Assembly (NCBI RefSeq): GCF_002176815.1
Contig: NZ_CP021648.1
Location: 2,984,001 to 3,048,000, forward strand
Reading direction: 5' to 3'
Source of the DNA: Acidovorax sp. T1
Lineage (GTDB): Bacteria > Pseudomonadota > Gammaproteobacteria > Burkholderiales > Burkholderiaceae_C
Length of the DNA: 64,000 nt
The notes below the pieces were generated by a model. That model worked only from the letters and a program-made list of their open reading frames with translations, was not told the origin of the DNA and searched no databases. The translations under genes and the position numbers were made by a program. Below, in pieces: positions 33,243 through 42,920 of the stretch (position 1 is the stretch's first letter; every line of letters starts with the position of its first letter).

Positions 33243-36137
33243 TCAGACGATTTCGCTGCCGGTGCCCTGCAACACATCCACCGCCACCGCGCAGTACTTG
33301 AACTCCGGGATCTTTCCAAAGGGGTCCAGCGCAGCATTGGTGAGCAGATTGGCTGCCGCCTCCACATACGCAAACGGCATGAACACCGTGCCGCGCGGCG
33401 TGCCGTCGTCGCGGCGCACGCGCACCTGCAGCATGCCCCGCCGTGAACGGATGCCCACCAGCGCGCCGGGCGCCACGCCCAGCCGGGCGAGTTCATCGCC
33501 ATGCAGCGATGCGGTGGCCATGGGCTCGATGGCGTCCAGCACGGTGCTGCGCCGCGTCATGCTGCCGGTGTGCCAGTGCTCCAGCTGGCGGCCAGTGATG
33601 AGCACCAGCGGGTAGTCAGCGTCGGGCTTCTCGGCGGCCGGGATCACGCTGGCGGGTACCAGTTGCAGGCGGCCCGTGGGCGTCGGGAAGTTCTCGATGA
33701 AGACGATGGGCTGGCCGGGGTCGTCGGCCGTGAGGCACGGGTAGGTCACGCTGGAGTCGCGCTCCAGCCGGTCCCAGGTGATGCCCTCAATGCTGGCGTG
33801 CATGGCCTGGCGCATTTCTTCGTACACGGCGGCCACGCCCGATTCCTCGCCCGCATAGTTCCAGTCCAGGCCCATGCGCCGGGCGATCTGCTGAATGATC
33901 CACAAATCCGGCCGTGCATCACCCGGCGGGTTCAAGGCACGGCGGCCCATCTGCACCATGCGGTCGGTGTTGCTGGCGGTGCCGGTCTTCTCGGGCCAGG
34001 CGCTGGCGGGCAGCACCACGTCGGCCAGCCAGGCGGTCTCGGTCAAAAAGATGTCCTGCACCACCAGGTGCTGCAGGCTGGCCAGCGCGTGGCGCGCGTG
34101 GTTCAGGTCGGGGTCGCTCATGGCGGGGTTCTCGCCCATGATGTACATGCCGCGCACCTTGTGCGGGTCGGTGTCAGGCGCCAGGGCCTTGTGCATGATC
34201 TCGACGACCGTGTAGCCCGGCGCTTCATCGAGCTGGGTGCCCCAGAAGTCTTCAAACCACGCATGTGCCCCGGCGTTATCCACACGCTGGTAGTTAGGGA
34301 ACATCATGGGGATCAGGCCCGCATCGCTCGCGCCCTGCACATTGTTCTGGCCGCGCAGCGGGTGCAGGCCCGAGCCGGGCTTGCCGATCTGGCCGGTGAC
34401 GGCGCACAGCGCGATCAGGCAGCGCGCGTTGTCGGTGCCGTGCACATGCTGGCTCACGCCCATGCCCCAGAGGATCATGGAGGACTTGGCGGTGGCAAAC
34501 GCCCGCGCCACCTCGCGCAGCGCCTCGGCCGGGATGCCGCACACCGGCGCCATGGCCTCGGGGCTGCAGCCCATCACGTTGGCCTTGAGGGCCTCGAAGT
34601 TGTTGGCGCGATCCTTGATGAAGGCTTCATCCACCAGCCCCTCGTCGATCACCGTATGGATCAGCGCGTTGAGCATGGCCACGTCGGTGTCGGCCTTGAA
34701 CTGCAGGGTGCGCCAGGCGTGGCGGCCGATGTCGGTCACGCGCGGGTCGGCCAGCACGATCTTCGCGCCGCGCTTGGCAGCGTTCTTCATCCAGGTCGCC
34801 GCCACCGGGTGGTTGGCCGTGGGGTTGGATCCGATCACGAAGATCAGCTCGGCATGCTCCACGTCGTGCACCGGGTTGCTCACCGCGCCGGAGCCCACGC
34901 CTTCGAGCAGCGCGGCCACGCTGGACGCATGGCACAGCCGCGTGCAGTGGTCCACGTTGTTGCTGCCAAAGCCGGTGCGCACCAGCTTCTGGAACAGGTA
35001 GGCCTCCTCGTTGCTGCCCTTGGCCGAGCCGAAGCCCGCCAGCGCCTTGGGGCCGTGGGTGTCGCGCAGGCTTTTGAGCTGCACTGCGGCGAGATCCAGC
35101 GCCTCGTCCCAGGTCGCCTCGCGGAAGGTGCTGCGCCAGTCGGCGCCGTAGGGGCGTACCTCCTTGGGCACACCGGGCTTGCGGATCAGCGGCACCGTGA
35201 GGCGGTCGGGATGGTGGGCGTAGTCAAAGCCGAAGCGCCCTTTCACGCACAGGCGGCCGTGGTTGGCGGGGCCGTCGCGGCCTTCCACGCTGATGATCTT
35301 TTCATCGCGCACGTTGTAGGTGATGAGGCAGCCCACGCCGCAAAACGGGCAGACCGAATCCACCTTGCGGTCCACCTTTTGCGAGCCGATGTGCGTTTTG
35401 GGGCTGAGCGCGCCCGTGGGGCAGGCCTGCACGCATTCGCCGCAAGCCACGCAGGTGCTGGCCGCCATGGGGTCGTCGAGGTCAAACACGATCTTGCTGT
35501 CTGCCCCGCGCAGCGCGTAGCCGATCACGTCGTTCACCTGTTCCTCGCGGCAGGCGCGCACGCAGCGGTTGCACTGGATGCAGGCGTCCAGATTCACCGC
35601 CATCGCGGGGTGACTGAGATCGGGCGCAGGCTGCTCGCGGCGCAGGGCTTGGAGGGCCGGACGCACGGCCACACCCAAGCGATCCGCCCACTGGCTCAGC
35701 TCGCCGTGTTGGCCCACCGTTTCAGCATTTTTTGAATCAAATTGGCCTGTAGCGCTTGATACATAAGCGCCACCAGCTATCAATTCAGGAGTATCTGATT
35801 TGCCATCGTTCCACCGGTAGCCCACGTCCGGCATGTCCGACAGCAGCATCTCCAGCACCATCTGCTGGCTCTTGCGTGCACGCGGGCTGGCCGCCTGCAC
35901 CTTCATGCCTTCAGTCGGCGCGCGGCAGCAGCTGGGGGCCAGCGTGCGCTCGCCCGCAATCTCGACCACGCAGGCGCGGCAGTTGCCGTCGGGGCGAAGG
36001 CCGTCGGTGTAGCAAAGGTGCGGAATCTCCACCCCGTGGCGTTGCGCGGCTTTCAGGATGGTTTCGCCAGGGTGGGCGGTGACGGGCTGGCCGTCCAGCT
36101 CGAAGGCCACGCCGCAGGTTGGTTGCAACGCGCTCAT
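33243..36137 (-). CDS. fdsA: NAD-dependent formate dehydrogenase catalytic subunit
   Basis: The 964-residue soluble catalytic subunit has an N-terminal [2Fe-2S] domain (Cys42, Cys53, Cys56, Cys70), two [4Fe-4S] motifs (CIQCNRCVRAC, CVACGECVQACP), the bis-MGD domain opening with CPFCGVGC, and the metal ligand Cys in TRLCHASSV. With FdsB/FdsG it oxidises formate and reduces NAD in the cytoplasm. Residues about 115-138 (PELIAGGAYVSSATGQFDS) are encoded by a dispersed-repeat copy inserted in frame between the [2Fe-2S] domain and the [4Fe-4S] motifs. The start overlaps the fdsGB stop (ATGA). Confidence 0.96.
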   Translation of the reverse strand: MSALQPTCGVAFELDGQPVTAHPGETILKAAQRHGVEIPHLCYTDGLRPDGNCRACVVEIAGERTLAPSCCRAPTEGMKVQAASPRARKSQQMVLEMLLSDMPDVGYRWNDGKSDTPELIAGGAYVSSATGQFDSKNAETVGQHGELSQWADRLGVAVRPALQALRREQPAPDLSHPAMAVNLDACIQCNRCVRACREEQVNDVIGYALRGADSKIVFDLDDPMAASTCVACGECVQACPTGALSPKTHIGSQKVDRKVDSVCPFCGVGCLITYNVRDEKIISVEGRDGPANHGRLCVKGRFGFDYAHHPDRLTVPLIRKPGVPKEVRPYGADWRSTFREATWDEALDLAAVQLKSLRDTHGPKALAGFGSAKGSNEEAYLFQKLVRTGFGSNNVDHCTRLCHASSVAALLEGVGSGAVSNPVHDVEHAELIFVIGSNPTANHPVAATWMKNAAKRGAKIVLADPRVTDIGRHAWRTLQFKADTDVAMLNALIHTVIDEGLVDEAFIKDRANNFEALKANVMGCSPEAMAPVCGIPAEALREVARAFATAKSSMILWGMGVSQHVHGTDNARCLIALCAVTGQIGKPGSGLHPLRGQNNVQGASDAGLIPMMFPNYQRVDNAGAHAWFEDFWGTQLDEAPGYTVVEIMHKALAPDTDPHKVRGMYIMGENPAMSDPDLNHARHALASLQHLVVQDIFLTETAWLADVVLPASAWPEKTGTASNTDRMVQMGRRALNPPGDARPDLWIIQQIARRMGLDWNYAGEESGVAAVYEEMRQAMHASIEGITWDRLERDSSVTYPCLTADDPGQPIVFIENFPTPTGRLQLVPASVIPAAEKPDADYPLVLITGRQLEHWHTGSMTRRSTVLDAIEPMATASLHGDELARLGVAPGALVGIRSRRGMLQVRVRRDDGTPRGTVFMPFAYVEAAANLLTNAALDPFGKIPEFKYCAVAVDVLQGTGSEIV
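35724..35795 (+). repeat. Dispersed palindromic element inside fdsA
   Basis: TGAATCAAATTGGCCTGTAG, CGCTTGATACATAAGCGCCA and CCAGCTATCAATTC reproduce the full element, including outer flanks seen in intergenic copies. It is read through on the minus strand without a stop and adds about 24 residues. Confidence 0.93.
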
Positions 36138-38032
36138 GGCTGGGCTCCCTTCGGCAGTTGCTCGGCCAGCGGGCTGTTGCGCGGCTTGGGCAGGTCGCCC
36201 GGCCAGGGCCCCTCGCCCACTTCGTGCGCAAAGTATTTGTGGATACAGCGGATGGGGTTGGGCGCAGCCTGGCCCAGGCCGCAGATGGAAGCGTCGGCCA
36301 TTACCTGTGCCAGGTCGTCGAGCAGTTCTTCATCCCACTTCGGCGCTTGCATCAGCGTGGCCGCCTTGGCCGTGCCGACGCGGCAAGGCGTGCACTGGCC
36401 GCAGCTTTCGTGCTCAAAAAAGCGCATCACGTTCAGCGCCGCGTCGCGCGCGCGGTCGTGCTGGCTGAGCACGATGACGGCGGCCGAGCCGATAAAGCAG
36501 CCGTAGGGCTGCAACGTGTCGAAGTCCAGGGGAATCTGGTTCAGGCTGGCGGGCAGGATGCCGCCTGAGGCGCCGCCCGGCAGGTACGCATAGAGCTGGT
36601 GGCCGTCCAACATGCCGCCGCAGTATTCGTCGATGAGTTCCTGCACCGTGATGCCCGCAGGCGCGAGCTTGACGCCAGGGTGCTTCACCCGGCCGCTCAC
36701 GCTGAAACTGCGCAGTCCCTTGCGGCCGTTGCGGCCAAAGCTGGCAAACCACTGCGGCCCGCGCTCCACGATGTCGCGCACCCAGTACAGCGTCTCGAAG
36801 TTGTGCTCCAGCGTGGGCCGGCCGAACAGACCCACCTGCGCGATGTAGGGCGGGCGCATGCGGGGTTCGCCACGCTTGCCTTCGATGCTCTCGATCATGG
36901 CCGACTCTTCGCCGCAGATGTAGGCGCCCGCACCCCGGCGCAGCTCGATGTGCGGCAGGGGGCATGGGGGCTGGGCATGCAGGTCGTCCAGCGCCTTTTG
37001 CAGCAGCGCTCGGCAGCCGTGGTATTCGTCGCGCAGGTAGATGTAGATAGCCTCGGTGCCCACCACCTGGGCGGCGATGAGCACGCCTTCCAGAAAGCGG
37101 TGCGGGTCGCGTTCCAGATACGTGCGATCTTTGAACGTGCCGGGCTCGCCTTCGTCGATATTGACGGCCATCAGGCGTGGCGCGGGTTGGTCCCGAACAA
37201 TGCGCCACTTGCGTCCCGCCGGAAAGCCCGCGCCCCCCAGGCCGCGCAGGCCCGAATCCTCCATGGCCGCAAGCACGGCCTCGGCATCCCGCTCGCCGTT
37301 GACCAGCGCGGCGGCCAGCTGGTAGCCACCGTGGGCGCGATAGGTGGCGAGGTCGGTGTGGGCAGGACTGACGGAGTCCGGCTGCGCAGGCACGCTTTGC
37401 TCGGCCAGCGCTGCAATATCAAAATTGATAGCTGCCAGCGCTGGTGGATGAAGCGCCAGAGCCCGATTTGGCTTCAAACTGACCGCTTCCAACACCGCAT
37501 CCACGGTAGCGTGCGGCACCGGGCACTGGTGCACCACGGCCACCGGCGCCTGCTCGCAGCGGCCCACGCAGGGCACGGCCACCACCTGCACGTCGCCCTG
37601 CCCGGCCGCAAGCAGGCGCTCGGGCAGCGTGGCCAACAGTTCGCGCGCGCCCGCCATGCTGCAGCTCAGGCTGTCGCACACCCGCAGCACCAGACGGGGC
37701 GCCTGGGCATCCTCGCCGCGCACGATCTCAAAGTGGTGGTAGAAGCTGGCCACCTCATACACCTCGGCCATGGGCAGGTTCATCTGCTTGGCCAGCGCCA
37801 CCAGGTGCCGGTCGTGCAGCACGCCGAAGCGGTCGTTCAGGCGGTGCAGGTATTCAATGAGCAGGTCGCGCCGAAAGCCAGTGGCCGGGCGCGGGCCCAG
37901 CAGCCGCGCCACATCGGCCATGGCAGCGTCTTCAGGCTGGCGGCCCTTGAGGCGGCTTTTGCGGCGGATGCGCTCGCGCATGTCGTCCGGTGTGCCCAGG
38001 GGCACGGCGGCGGTTGGCGGGGTGGTTTTCAT
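36134..38032 (-). CDS. fdsB: Fused NAD-dependent formate dehydrogenase FdsG-FdsB
   Basis: In this 632-residue fusion, residues about 35-180 are the FdsG (NuoE-like) thioredoxin-fold [2Fe-2S] domain (RVCDSLSCSMAG, VPCVGRCEQAP). About 215-632 form FdsB (NuoF-like), with the FMN/NAD site GLRGLGGAGFPAGRKW and the [4Fe-4S] motif ESCGQCTPCRVG. It accepts electrons from FdsA and reduces NAD. The two parts are separate genes in several known fds operons. The linker at residues 184-207 (LKPNRALALHPPALAAINFD) is encoded by a dispersed element in the opposite orientation to the fdsA copy. No fdsD gene is seen after fdsA. Confidence 0.94.
   Translation of the reverse strand: MKTTPPTAAVPLGTPDDMRERIRRKSRLKGRQPEDAAMADVARLLGPRPATGFRRDLLIEYLHRLNDRFGVLHDRHLVALAKQMNLPMAEVYEVASFYHHFEIVRGEDAQAPRLVLRVCDSLSCSMAGARELLATLPERLLAAGQGDVQVVAVPCVGRCEQAPVAVVHQCPVPHATVDAVLEAVSLKPNRALALHPPALAAINFDIAALAEQSVPAQPDSVSPAHTDLATYRAHGGYQLAAALVNGERDAEAVLAAMEDSGLRGLGGAGFPAGRKWRIVRDQPAPRLMAVNIDEGEPGTFKDRTYLERDPHRFLEGVLIAAQVVGTEAIYIYLRDEYHGCRALLQKALDDLHAQPPCPLPHIELRRGAGAYICGEESAMIESIEGKRGEPRMRPPYIAQVGLFGRPTLEHNFETLYWVRDIVERGPQWFASFGRNGRKGLRSFSVSGRVKHPGVKLAPAGITVQELIDEYCGGMLDGHQLYAYLPGGASGGILPASLNQIPLDFDTLQPYGCFIGSAAVIVLSQHDRARDAALNVMRFFEHESCGQCTPCRVGTAKAATLMQAPKWDEELLDDLAQVMADASICGLGQAAPNPIRCIHKYFAHEVGEGPWPGDLPKPRNSPLAEQLPKGAQP
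37413..37482 (-). repeat. Dispersed palindromic element in the FdsG-FdsB linker
   Basis: On the plus strand, AATTGATAGCTGCCAGCGC, GATGAAGCGCCAGAGCC and TTGGCTTCAAACTGA are the reverse complement arrangement of the element. The copy lies precisely between the FdsG and FdsB domains. Confidence 0.88.
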
Positions 38033-38153
38033 CGGGCCGTCATACAGGAAGAGATCAAGCGCAGGCAGTGTGGCCGTTGCCCGCTATGGCGTCAATGCCG
38101 CAGTCCCACCGCTCGGGACAGCCCGCGCCGCCGGGCGCGGGCCCTCTCGCATA

Positions 38154-39245
38154 TCAAGTGTTCTTGCTGATCGAGATGGTGGGGAACTTGCTGGAGAAGT
38201 CCTTGGCCTGCTGGGCGATCTTCACCGCCACATCGCGCGCCACCTTCTTGTAAATCTGGGCGACCTCGCCATCGGGGTCAGCCACCACGGTGGGCTTGCC
38301 GCTGTCGGCCTGCAGGCGGATGCTCATGTTCAGCGGCAGCGCGCCCAGGTAGTCCATGCCGTACTCGGCCGCCATCTTCTTGCCGCCGTCGGCGCCAAAA
38401 ATGTGTTCCACATGGCCACAGTTGCTGCACACGTGGGCGGCCATGTTCTCGACGATGCCCAGGATGGGCACACCCACCTTCTCAAACATCTTGATGCCCT
38501 TCTTGGCGTCGAGCAGGGCAATGTCTTGTGGCGTGGTGACGATCACGGCGCCGGTCATGGGCACGCGCTGGGAGAGCGTGAGCTGGATGTCGCCGGTGCC
38601 GGGCGGCATGTCGATGATGAGGTAGTCCAGGTCTTTCCAGTTGGTCTGGCGCAGCAGTTGCTCCAGCGCCTGGGTGGCCATGGGGCCGCGCCAGATCATG
38701 GCTTCGTCCTGGTCCACCAAAAAACCGATGGACATGACCTGCACGCCATAGTTTTCGAGCGGCTCCATGGTCTTGCCGTCTTCGCTTTCGGGGCGACGGT
38801 TGATGCCCAGCATCATGGGCTGGCTGGGGCCGTAGATGTCGGCGTCGAGCACGCCCACGCTGGCGCCCTCGGCGGCCAGCGCCAGCGCCAGGTTGGCGGC
38901 CGTGGTGCTCTTGCCCACGCCGCCCTTGCCCGAGGCCACGGCGATGATGTTCTTGACCTGCGGCAGCAATTGCACGCCGCGCTGCACGGCATGCGCCACC
39001 ACCTTGGTGGTGATGTTGACCGACACGTTCTCCACCCCGGCCACGCCCTTGGCGGCGGCCACCAGGCTGCGGCGCAGCTCAGGCACCAGGCTCTTGGCGG
39101 GGTAACCCAGCTCCACATCAAAGGCCACGTCGCCGCCAGTGATCTGCACATTGCGCAGCGCGCGGGTGCTGACGAAATCCTGGCCGGTATGGGGGTCCAG
39201 CACGCTGGAAAGTGCGGCCAAGAGGCCCTGTTCGGTGACTGACAT
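38154..39245 (-). CDS. apbC: Iron-sulfur cluster carrier ApbC/Mrp
   Basis: The 363-residue P-loop protein has an N-terminal DUF59-like domain (about 1-90) and a ParA/MinD-type ATPase with VASGKGGVGKSTTAANLAL and DADIYGPSQP. The cluster-binding CSNC motif is in HVCSNCGHVEHIFG. It binds and transfers [4Fe-4S] clusters to apoproteins. Its position just upstream of the Fe-S-rich formate dehydrogenase genes is fitting, though Mrp is a general housekeeping factor. The 121-base gap to fdsGB contains a GC-rich hairpin without a T run. Confidence 0.95.
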   Translation of the reverse strand: MSVTEQGLLAALSSVLDPHTGQDFVSTRALRNVQITGGDVAFDVELGYPAKSLVPELRRSLVAAAKGVAGVENVSVNITTKVVAHAVQRGVQLLPQVKNIIAVASGKGGVGKSTTAANLALALAAEGASVGVLDADIYGPSQPMMLGINRRPESEDGKTMEPLENYGVQVMSIGFLVDQDEAMIWRGPMATQALEQLLRQTNWKDLDYLIIDMPPGTGDIQLTLSQRVPMTGAVIVTTPQDIALLDAKKGIKMFEKVGVPILGIVENMAAHVCSNCGHVEHIFGADGGKKMAAEYGMDYLGALPLNMSIRLQADSGKPTVVADPDGEVAQIYKKVARDVAVKIAQQAKDFSSKFPTISISKNT

Positions 39246-39365
39246 TCAAATAACTCCTGTGGGGCCGGTAGTCTATCCAAGCGCTGTTCCCCCGGTGTCT
39301 GAAGGACAATGCGCACGCTTTGCCTCCTGGCGCAACCGCCGCCGCCCCGAACGAAAAGGACCCCC

Positions 39366-39944
39366 GTGAAATTCAAGATGGCCGAGAAATCCCTGTTTGC
39401 CGTGCTGCTGCGCTCGCCGTGGTGGATCAGCTTTGTGGTGGTGGCCCTCATCACGCTGGCATCGGGCGCGCTGCTGCCCAAGGAATATTTCGTGGTCGGT
39501 GCGCTGGCCGGTTTCCCCATCTTCGTGGTGGGCTGCATGGCCGCCTGGAGGCAGCTGCGCGCACCCAATTCCGCCAAAGTGATCGAGATGCTCGGCGCTG
39601 CGGCCACCATGCCCTGGCGTGACTTTGCCAACACGCTGGCAGCCGCCTGGACGCACACAGGCTACACCGTAGAACGCATTCCTGACAACGGTGCCGCCGA
39701 TTTCTGCCTGACCCGGAGCGGCAGCACCACGCTGGCCAGCGCCCGCCGCTGGAAAGCCGCCACCCATGGCGTGGAGCCGCTGCGCGAGCTGCGCGCCGCC
39801 ATGGACCAGCGCGGGGCGGCCACGGGCTTGTATGTGCTGGCCCAGGGCAGCCTCAGCGACAACGCCCGGCTGTATGCGCGCGACCACGGCATCACCCTCG
39901 TGCAGGACGACACCCTGGCCGCCCTGCTGCTTGCCAAGCCCTGA
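39366..39944 (+). CDS. Membrane-anchored Mrr-like restriction endonuclease fold protein
   Basis: The 192-residue protein has two N-terminal membrane helices (about 15-60) and a C-terminal domain resembling the Mrr/DUF2034 nuclease fold ([21 protein letters not shown]). The expected QxK strand reads LASARRWKA, so the catalytic Gln/Lys pair is not intact and nuclease activity is doubtful. The start is a GTG at 39366 preceded by AAAGGA. An ATG four codons later is an alternative. It lies between apbC and metG; no role is known to me. Confidence 0.75.
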   Translation: MKFKMAEKSLFAVLLRSPWWISFVVVALITLASGALLPKEYFVVGALAGFPIFVVGCMAAWRQLRAPNSAKVIEMLGAAATMPWRDFANTLAAAWTHTGYTVERIPDNGAADFCLTRSGSTTLASARRWKAATHGVEPLRELRAAMDQRGAATGLYVLAQGSLSDNARLYARDHGITLVQDDTLAALLLAKP

Positions 39945-40026
39945 GGCTGAGACCGCTGACGCAGCGCCGGCAAAAGCGGCCCCGCAGCGCCTAAAATCGC
40001 GGGTTCCGCCCGAGAAAGTCGCTTTC

Positions 40027-42132
40027 ATGCCGTCTGCACGCAAACTTTTTGTCACCACCGCCCTGCCCTACGCCAATGGCAACTTCCACATCGGCCACAT
40101 CATGGAATACATCCAGGCCGACATCTGGGTGCGCACGCAGCGGCTGCTGGGCAACGCGGTGAATTTTGTCGGTGCCGACGACACGCACGGCGCGCCCATC
40201 ATGATCGCCGCCGAAAAAGCCGGCAAAACGCCCCAGCAGTTCGTGGCCGACATCGCCGCCGGGCGCCAGCAGTACCTCGATGGTTTTCACATCAAATTCG
40301 ACAACTGGCACAGCACCGACGCGCCAGAAAACCACCAGCTGGCGCAAGACATCTACCGCGACCTCAAGGCCAACGGCCTGATCGAGACGCGCACCATCGA
40401 GCAGTTCTTCGACCCCGAGAAGGCCATGTTCCTGCCGGATCGCTTCATCAAAGGCGAATGCCCAAAGTGCCATGCCAAGGACCAGTACGGCGACAACTGC
40501 GAGGTCTGCGGCGCCGTGTATGCGCCCACCGACCTCATCAACCCGTACTCGGCGCTGTCGGGCGCCAAGCCGGTGCTCAAAAGCTCCGAGCATTTCTTCT
40601 TCAAGCTGTCGGACCCGCGCTGCGTGGCATTTTTGGAAGACTGGACGCAAAACGGCCGCCTGCAGCCCGAGGTGGCCAACAAGGTGCGCGAGTGGTTCAG
40701 CGTGCGCACCAACCCCGACGGCACAACCAGCGAAGGCCTGGGCGACTGGGACATCTCGCGCGATGCGCCCTACTTCGGCATCGAAATTCCTGATGCGCCA
40801 GGCAAATACTTTTATGTGTGGCTCGACGCGCCCATCGGCTACCTGGCCTCGCTGAAGAACCTGCTCGAAAAGCGCGGCGAAGATTACGACGCCTACATGG
40901 CCGACCCGGCGCTGGAGCAGTACCACTTCATCGGCAAGGACATCGTCACCTTCCACACCCTGTTCTGGCCGGCCACGCTGAAATTCAGCGGCCGCAAGGT
41001 GCCCGACTCGGTGTTCGTGCACGGCTTTTTGACGGTGAACAACGGCGAGAAGATGAGCAAGAGCCGGGGCACGGGCCTGGACCCGCTCAAGTACCTGGGC
41101 CTGGGCATGAACGCCGAGTGGCTGCGCTACTACCTGGCTACCAAGCTGAGCAGCCGTAACGAGGACATCGACTTCAACGCCGACGACTTCATGGCCCGCG
41201 TCAACAGCGACCTGATCGGCAAGTACATCAACATAGCCTCGCGCGCGGCCGGCTTTATCGCCAAGCGCTTTGGCGGCCAGCTCGGCGAGGTGTCGGCCGA
41301 CGGCGACGCGTTGCTGGACCACCTGCGCACCGTGGCGCCGTCCATCATCGAGCTGCTGGCCGAACGCGAATACGGCAAGGCCCTGCGCGAAACCATGCTG
41401 CTGACCGACCGCGTGAACGCCTACGTGGACCAGAACAAGCCCTGGGAGCTGGCCAAGCAGGACGGCATGGAAGGCCGCCTGCAAGACGTGTGCACCACCT
41501 GCATCGAGGCCTTTCGCCTGCTCACCATCCTGCTCAAGCCGGTGCTGCCAGCGCTGGCCGCGCAGGTCGAAGCGTTTTTGAAAGTGCAGCCATTCACCTT
41601 TGCCGACGCCGCCACCATGCTCGGCAAGGGCCATGTGATCGGCGAATACAAGCACCTGATGCAGCGCGTGGATGCCAAACAGCTTGAAGCATTGTTTGAG
41701 GCCCCAGCGCAGGCAGCACCTGCGCAAGCAGCTACAGAAAGCGTAGCACCCGGCGGCGAGGAACTGGCCCCCACCATCACCATCGACGACTTCACCAAGA
41801 TCGACCTGCGCATCGCGCTGATCGTCAACTGCGAGGCCGTGGAGGGCTCGACCAAGCTGCTGCGCCTGACGCTGGATGTGGGCGAGGGCACGGACACGCA
41901 GGGGAATCCCATCACCCGCAACGTGTTCAGCGGCATCGCCAGCGCCTACCAGCCCGCCGACCTGATCGGCAAGCACACCGTGATGGTGGCCAACCTGGCG
42001 CCGCGCAAGATGAAGTTTGGCGTGAGCGAAGGCATGGTGTTGGCCGCCAGCCATGGCGACGAGAAGGCCAACCCCGGCATCTACGTGCTCAACCCCTGGC
42101 CGGGCGCCACACCCGGCATGCGCGTACGCTGA
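40027..42132 (+). CDS. metG: Methionyl-tRNA synthetase
   Basis: This 701-residue class I synthetase charges initiator and elongator tRNA-Met. HIGH is present at residues 21-24 (FHIGHIMEY), a four-cysteine zinc knuckle is in [17 protein letters not shown], and KMSKS is in GEKMSKSRG near residue 342. The C-terminal tRNA-binding domain begins about residue 585 ([12 protein letters not shown]). The Ala/Gln-rich linker before it (about 560-578) contains a partial dispersed element. A strong terminator follows. Confidence 0.98.
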   Translation: MPSARKLFVTTALPYANGNFHIGHIMEYIQADIWVRTQRLLGNAVNFVGADDTHGAPIMIAAEKAGKTPQQFVADIAAGRQQYLDGFHIKFDNWHSTDAPENHQLAQDIYRDLKANGLIETRTIEQFFDPEKAMFLPDRFIKGECPKCHAKDQYGDNCEVCGAVYAPTDLINPYSALSGAKPVLKSSEHFFFKLSDPRCVAFLEDWTQNGRLQPEVANKVREWFSVRTNPDGTTSEGLGDWDISRDAPYFGIEIPDAPGKYFYVWLDAPIGYLASLKNLLEKRGEDYDAYMADPALEQYHFIGKDIVTFHTLFWPATLKFSGRKVPDSVFVHGFLTVNNGEKMSKSRGTGLDPLKYLGLGMNAEWLRYYLATKLSSRNEDIDFNADDFMARVNSDLIGKYINIASRAAGFIAKRFGGQLGEVSADGDALLDHLRTVAPSIIELLAEREYGKALRETMLLTDRVNAYVDQNKPWELAKQDGMEGRLQDVCTTCIEAFRLLTILLKPVLPALAAQVEAFLKVQPFTFADAATMLGKGHVIGEYKHLMQRVDAKQLEALFEAPAQAAPAQAATESVAPGGEELAPTITIDDFTKIDLRIALIVNCEAVEGSTKLLRLTLDVGEGTDTQGNPITRNVFSGIASAYQPADLIGKHTVMVANLAPRKMKFGVSEGMVLAASHGDEKANPGIYVLNPWPGATPGMRVR
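41718..41749 (+). repeat. Partial dispersed element in the metG linker
   Basis: ACCTGCGCAAGCAGCTACAG and AAAGCGTAGCACC match the right half of the short form of the element (GCGCAAGCAGCTATTG, AGCATAGCAA at 45733-45760). It is again at a domain junction, but it is only a partial match. Confidence 0.5.
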
Positions 42133-42159
42133 ACGGTGCCGTGCGTGCGCCCCCACGCA

Positions 42160-42182
42160 AAGGCCCTTCGGGGCCTTTTTTG
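42160..42182 (+). terminator. Intrinsic terminator after metG
   Basis: A stem AAGGCCC with loop TTCG and GGGCCTT is followed by a T run. It starts 28 bases after the metG stop. Confidence 0.88.
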
Positions 42183-42214
42183 TTGGCCGGCGCAGACGTC
42201 GACAACCCGCCCGA

Positions 42215-42847
42215 TCACTCTGCCGTATAGCGCCCCGGCCGGTGGCTGATCCACAAGAAGCCGCTCATCACCAGCACAGCCAGCACCGAATACGCCACGC
42301 GCTCCACCGGCACGATGAACAGCGCCAGCAGCACCACGGTGCCGTCGATCATCATTTGCACCTTGCCGGCACGCATGCCGTAGCGGCTTTGCAGGTACAG
42401 CGAAACCACCGTGGCCCCGCCCAGGCTAGAGCGGTGCCGCGCCAGGAACAGGCAGCCCGTGCCCAGCAGCAACCCGCCGAGCAGCGAAGCGAACAGCGGG
42501 TTCAGGTAGTCCACATGCATCACATGCGGGAACAGCTCGGTCAGCACCGACAGCAGGGCCACGCAGACAAAAGTCTTGATCGTGAACTCGCGCCCCATGC
42601 GCGTCCAGGCGAACCAGTAAAAGGGCAGGTTCACCACAAAAAACAGTTTGCCGAACGAGATGCCCGTCACGTAATGCAGCAAAAACGCCACGCCCGCCGT
42701 GCCGCCCACCAGCAGGCCGGCCTGGTTGAACAGCATGAGCGCCATGGCGACAAACAGCGTGCCGGCAAACAGTGCCTGCACATCTTCAAACGTTCCGTGG
42801 CGCAGGGAGGATGGCGGTGCTGAGGCGTCAGGCATGGGTGGATTCAT
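42215..42847 (-). CDS. YitT family membrane protein
   Basis: This protein of about 210 residues has five to six membrane helices, including FNQAGLLVGGTAGVAFLLHYVTG and LGGLLLGTGCLFLARHRSSLGG, which are typical of the YitT/DUF161 family. The C-terminal DUF2179 domain found in many Gram-positive members is absent. ATG 42847 is chosen; ATG 42835 is also possible. It converges on metG across the terminator and is divergent from the sulP gene. Its substrate is unknown. Confidence 0.85.
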   Translation of the reverse strand: MNPPMPDASAPPSSLRHGTFEDVQALFAGTLFVAMALMLFNQAGLLVGGTAGVAFLLHYVTGISFGKLFFVVNLPFYWFAWTRMGREFTIKTFVCVALLSVLTELFPHVMHVDYLNPLFASLLGGLLLGTGCLFLARHRSSLGGATVVSLYLQSRYGMRAGKVQMMIDGTVVLLALFIVPVERVAYSVLAVLVMSGFLWISHRPGRYTAE

Positions 42848-42920
42848 GGAATGGAGGCAAGCAAGCAACGCGCCAGACGGCGTGGCGGCTGACCGCCGCG
42901 CCCACGGCGCCCGCTGCACG

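Noticed and set aside
38121..38142. Strong GC hairpin (GCCCGCGCC / GGCGCGGGC) between apbC and fdsGB, considered as a terminator.
   Set aside because: There is no T run on either strand after the stem, so an intrinsic terminator is not supported.
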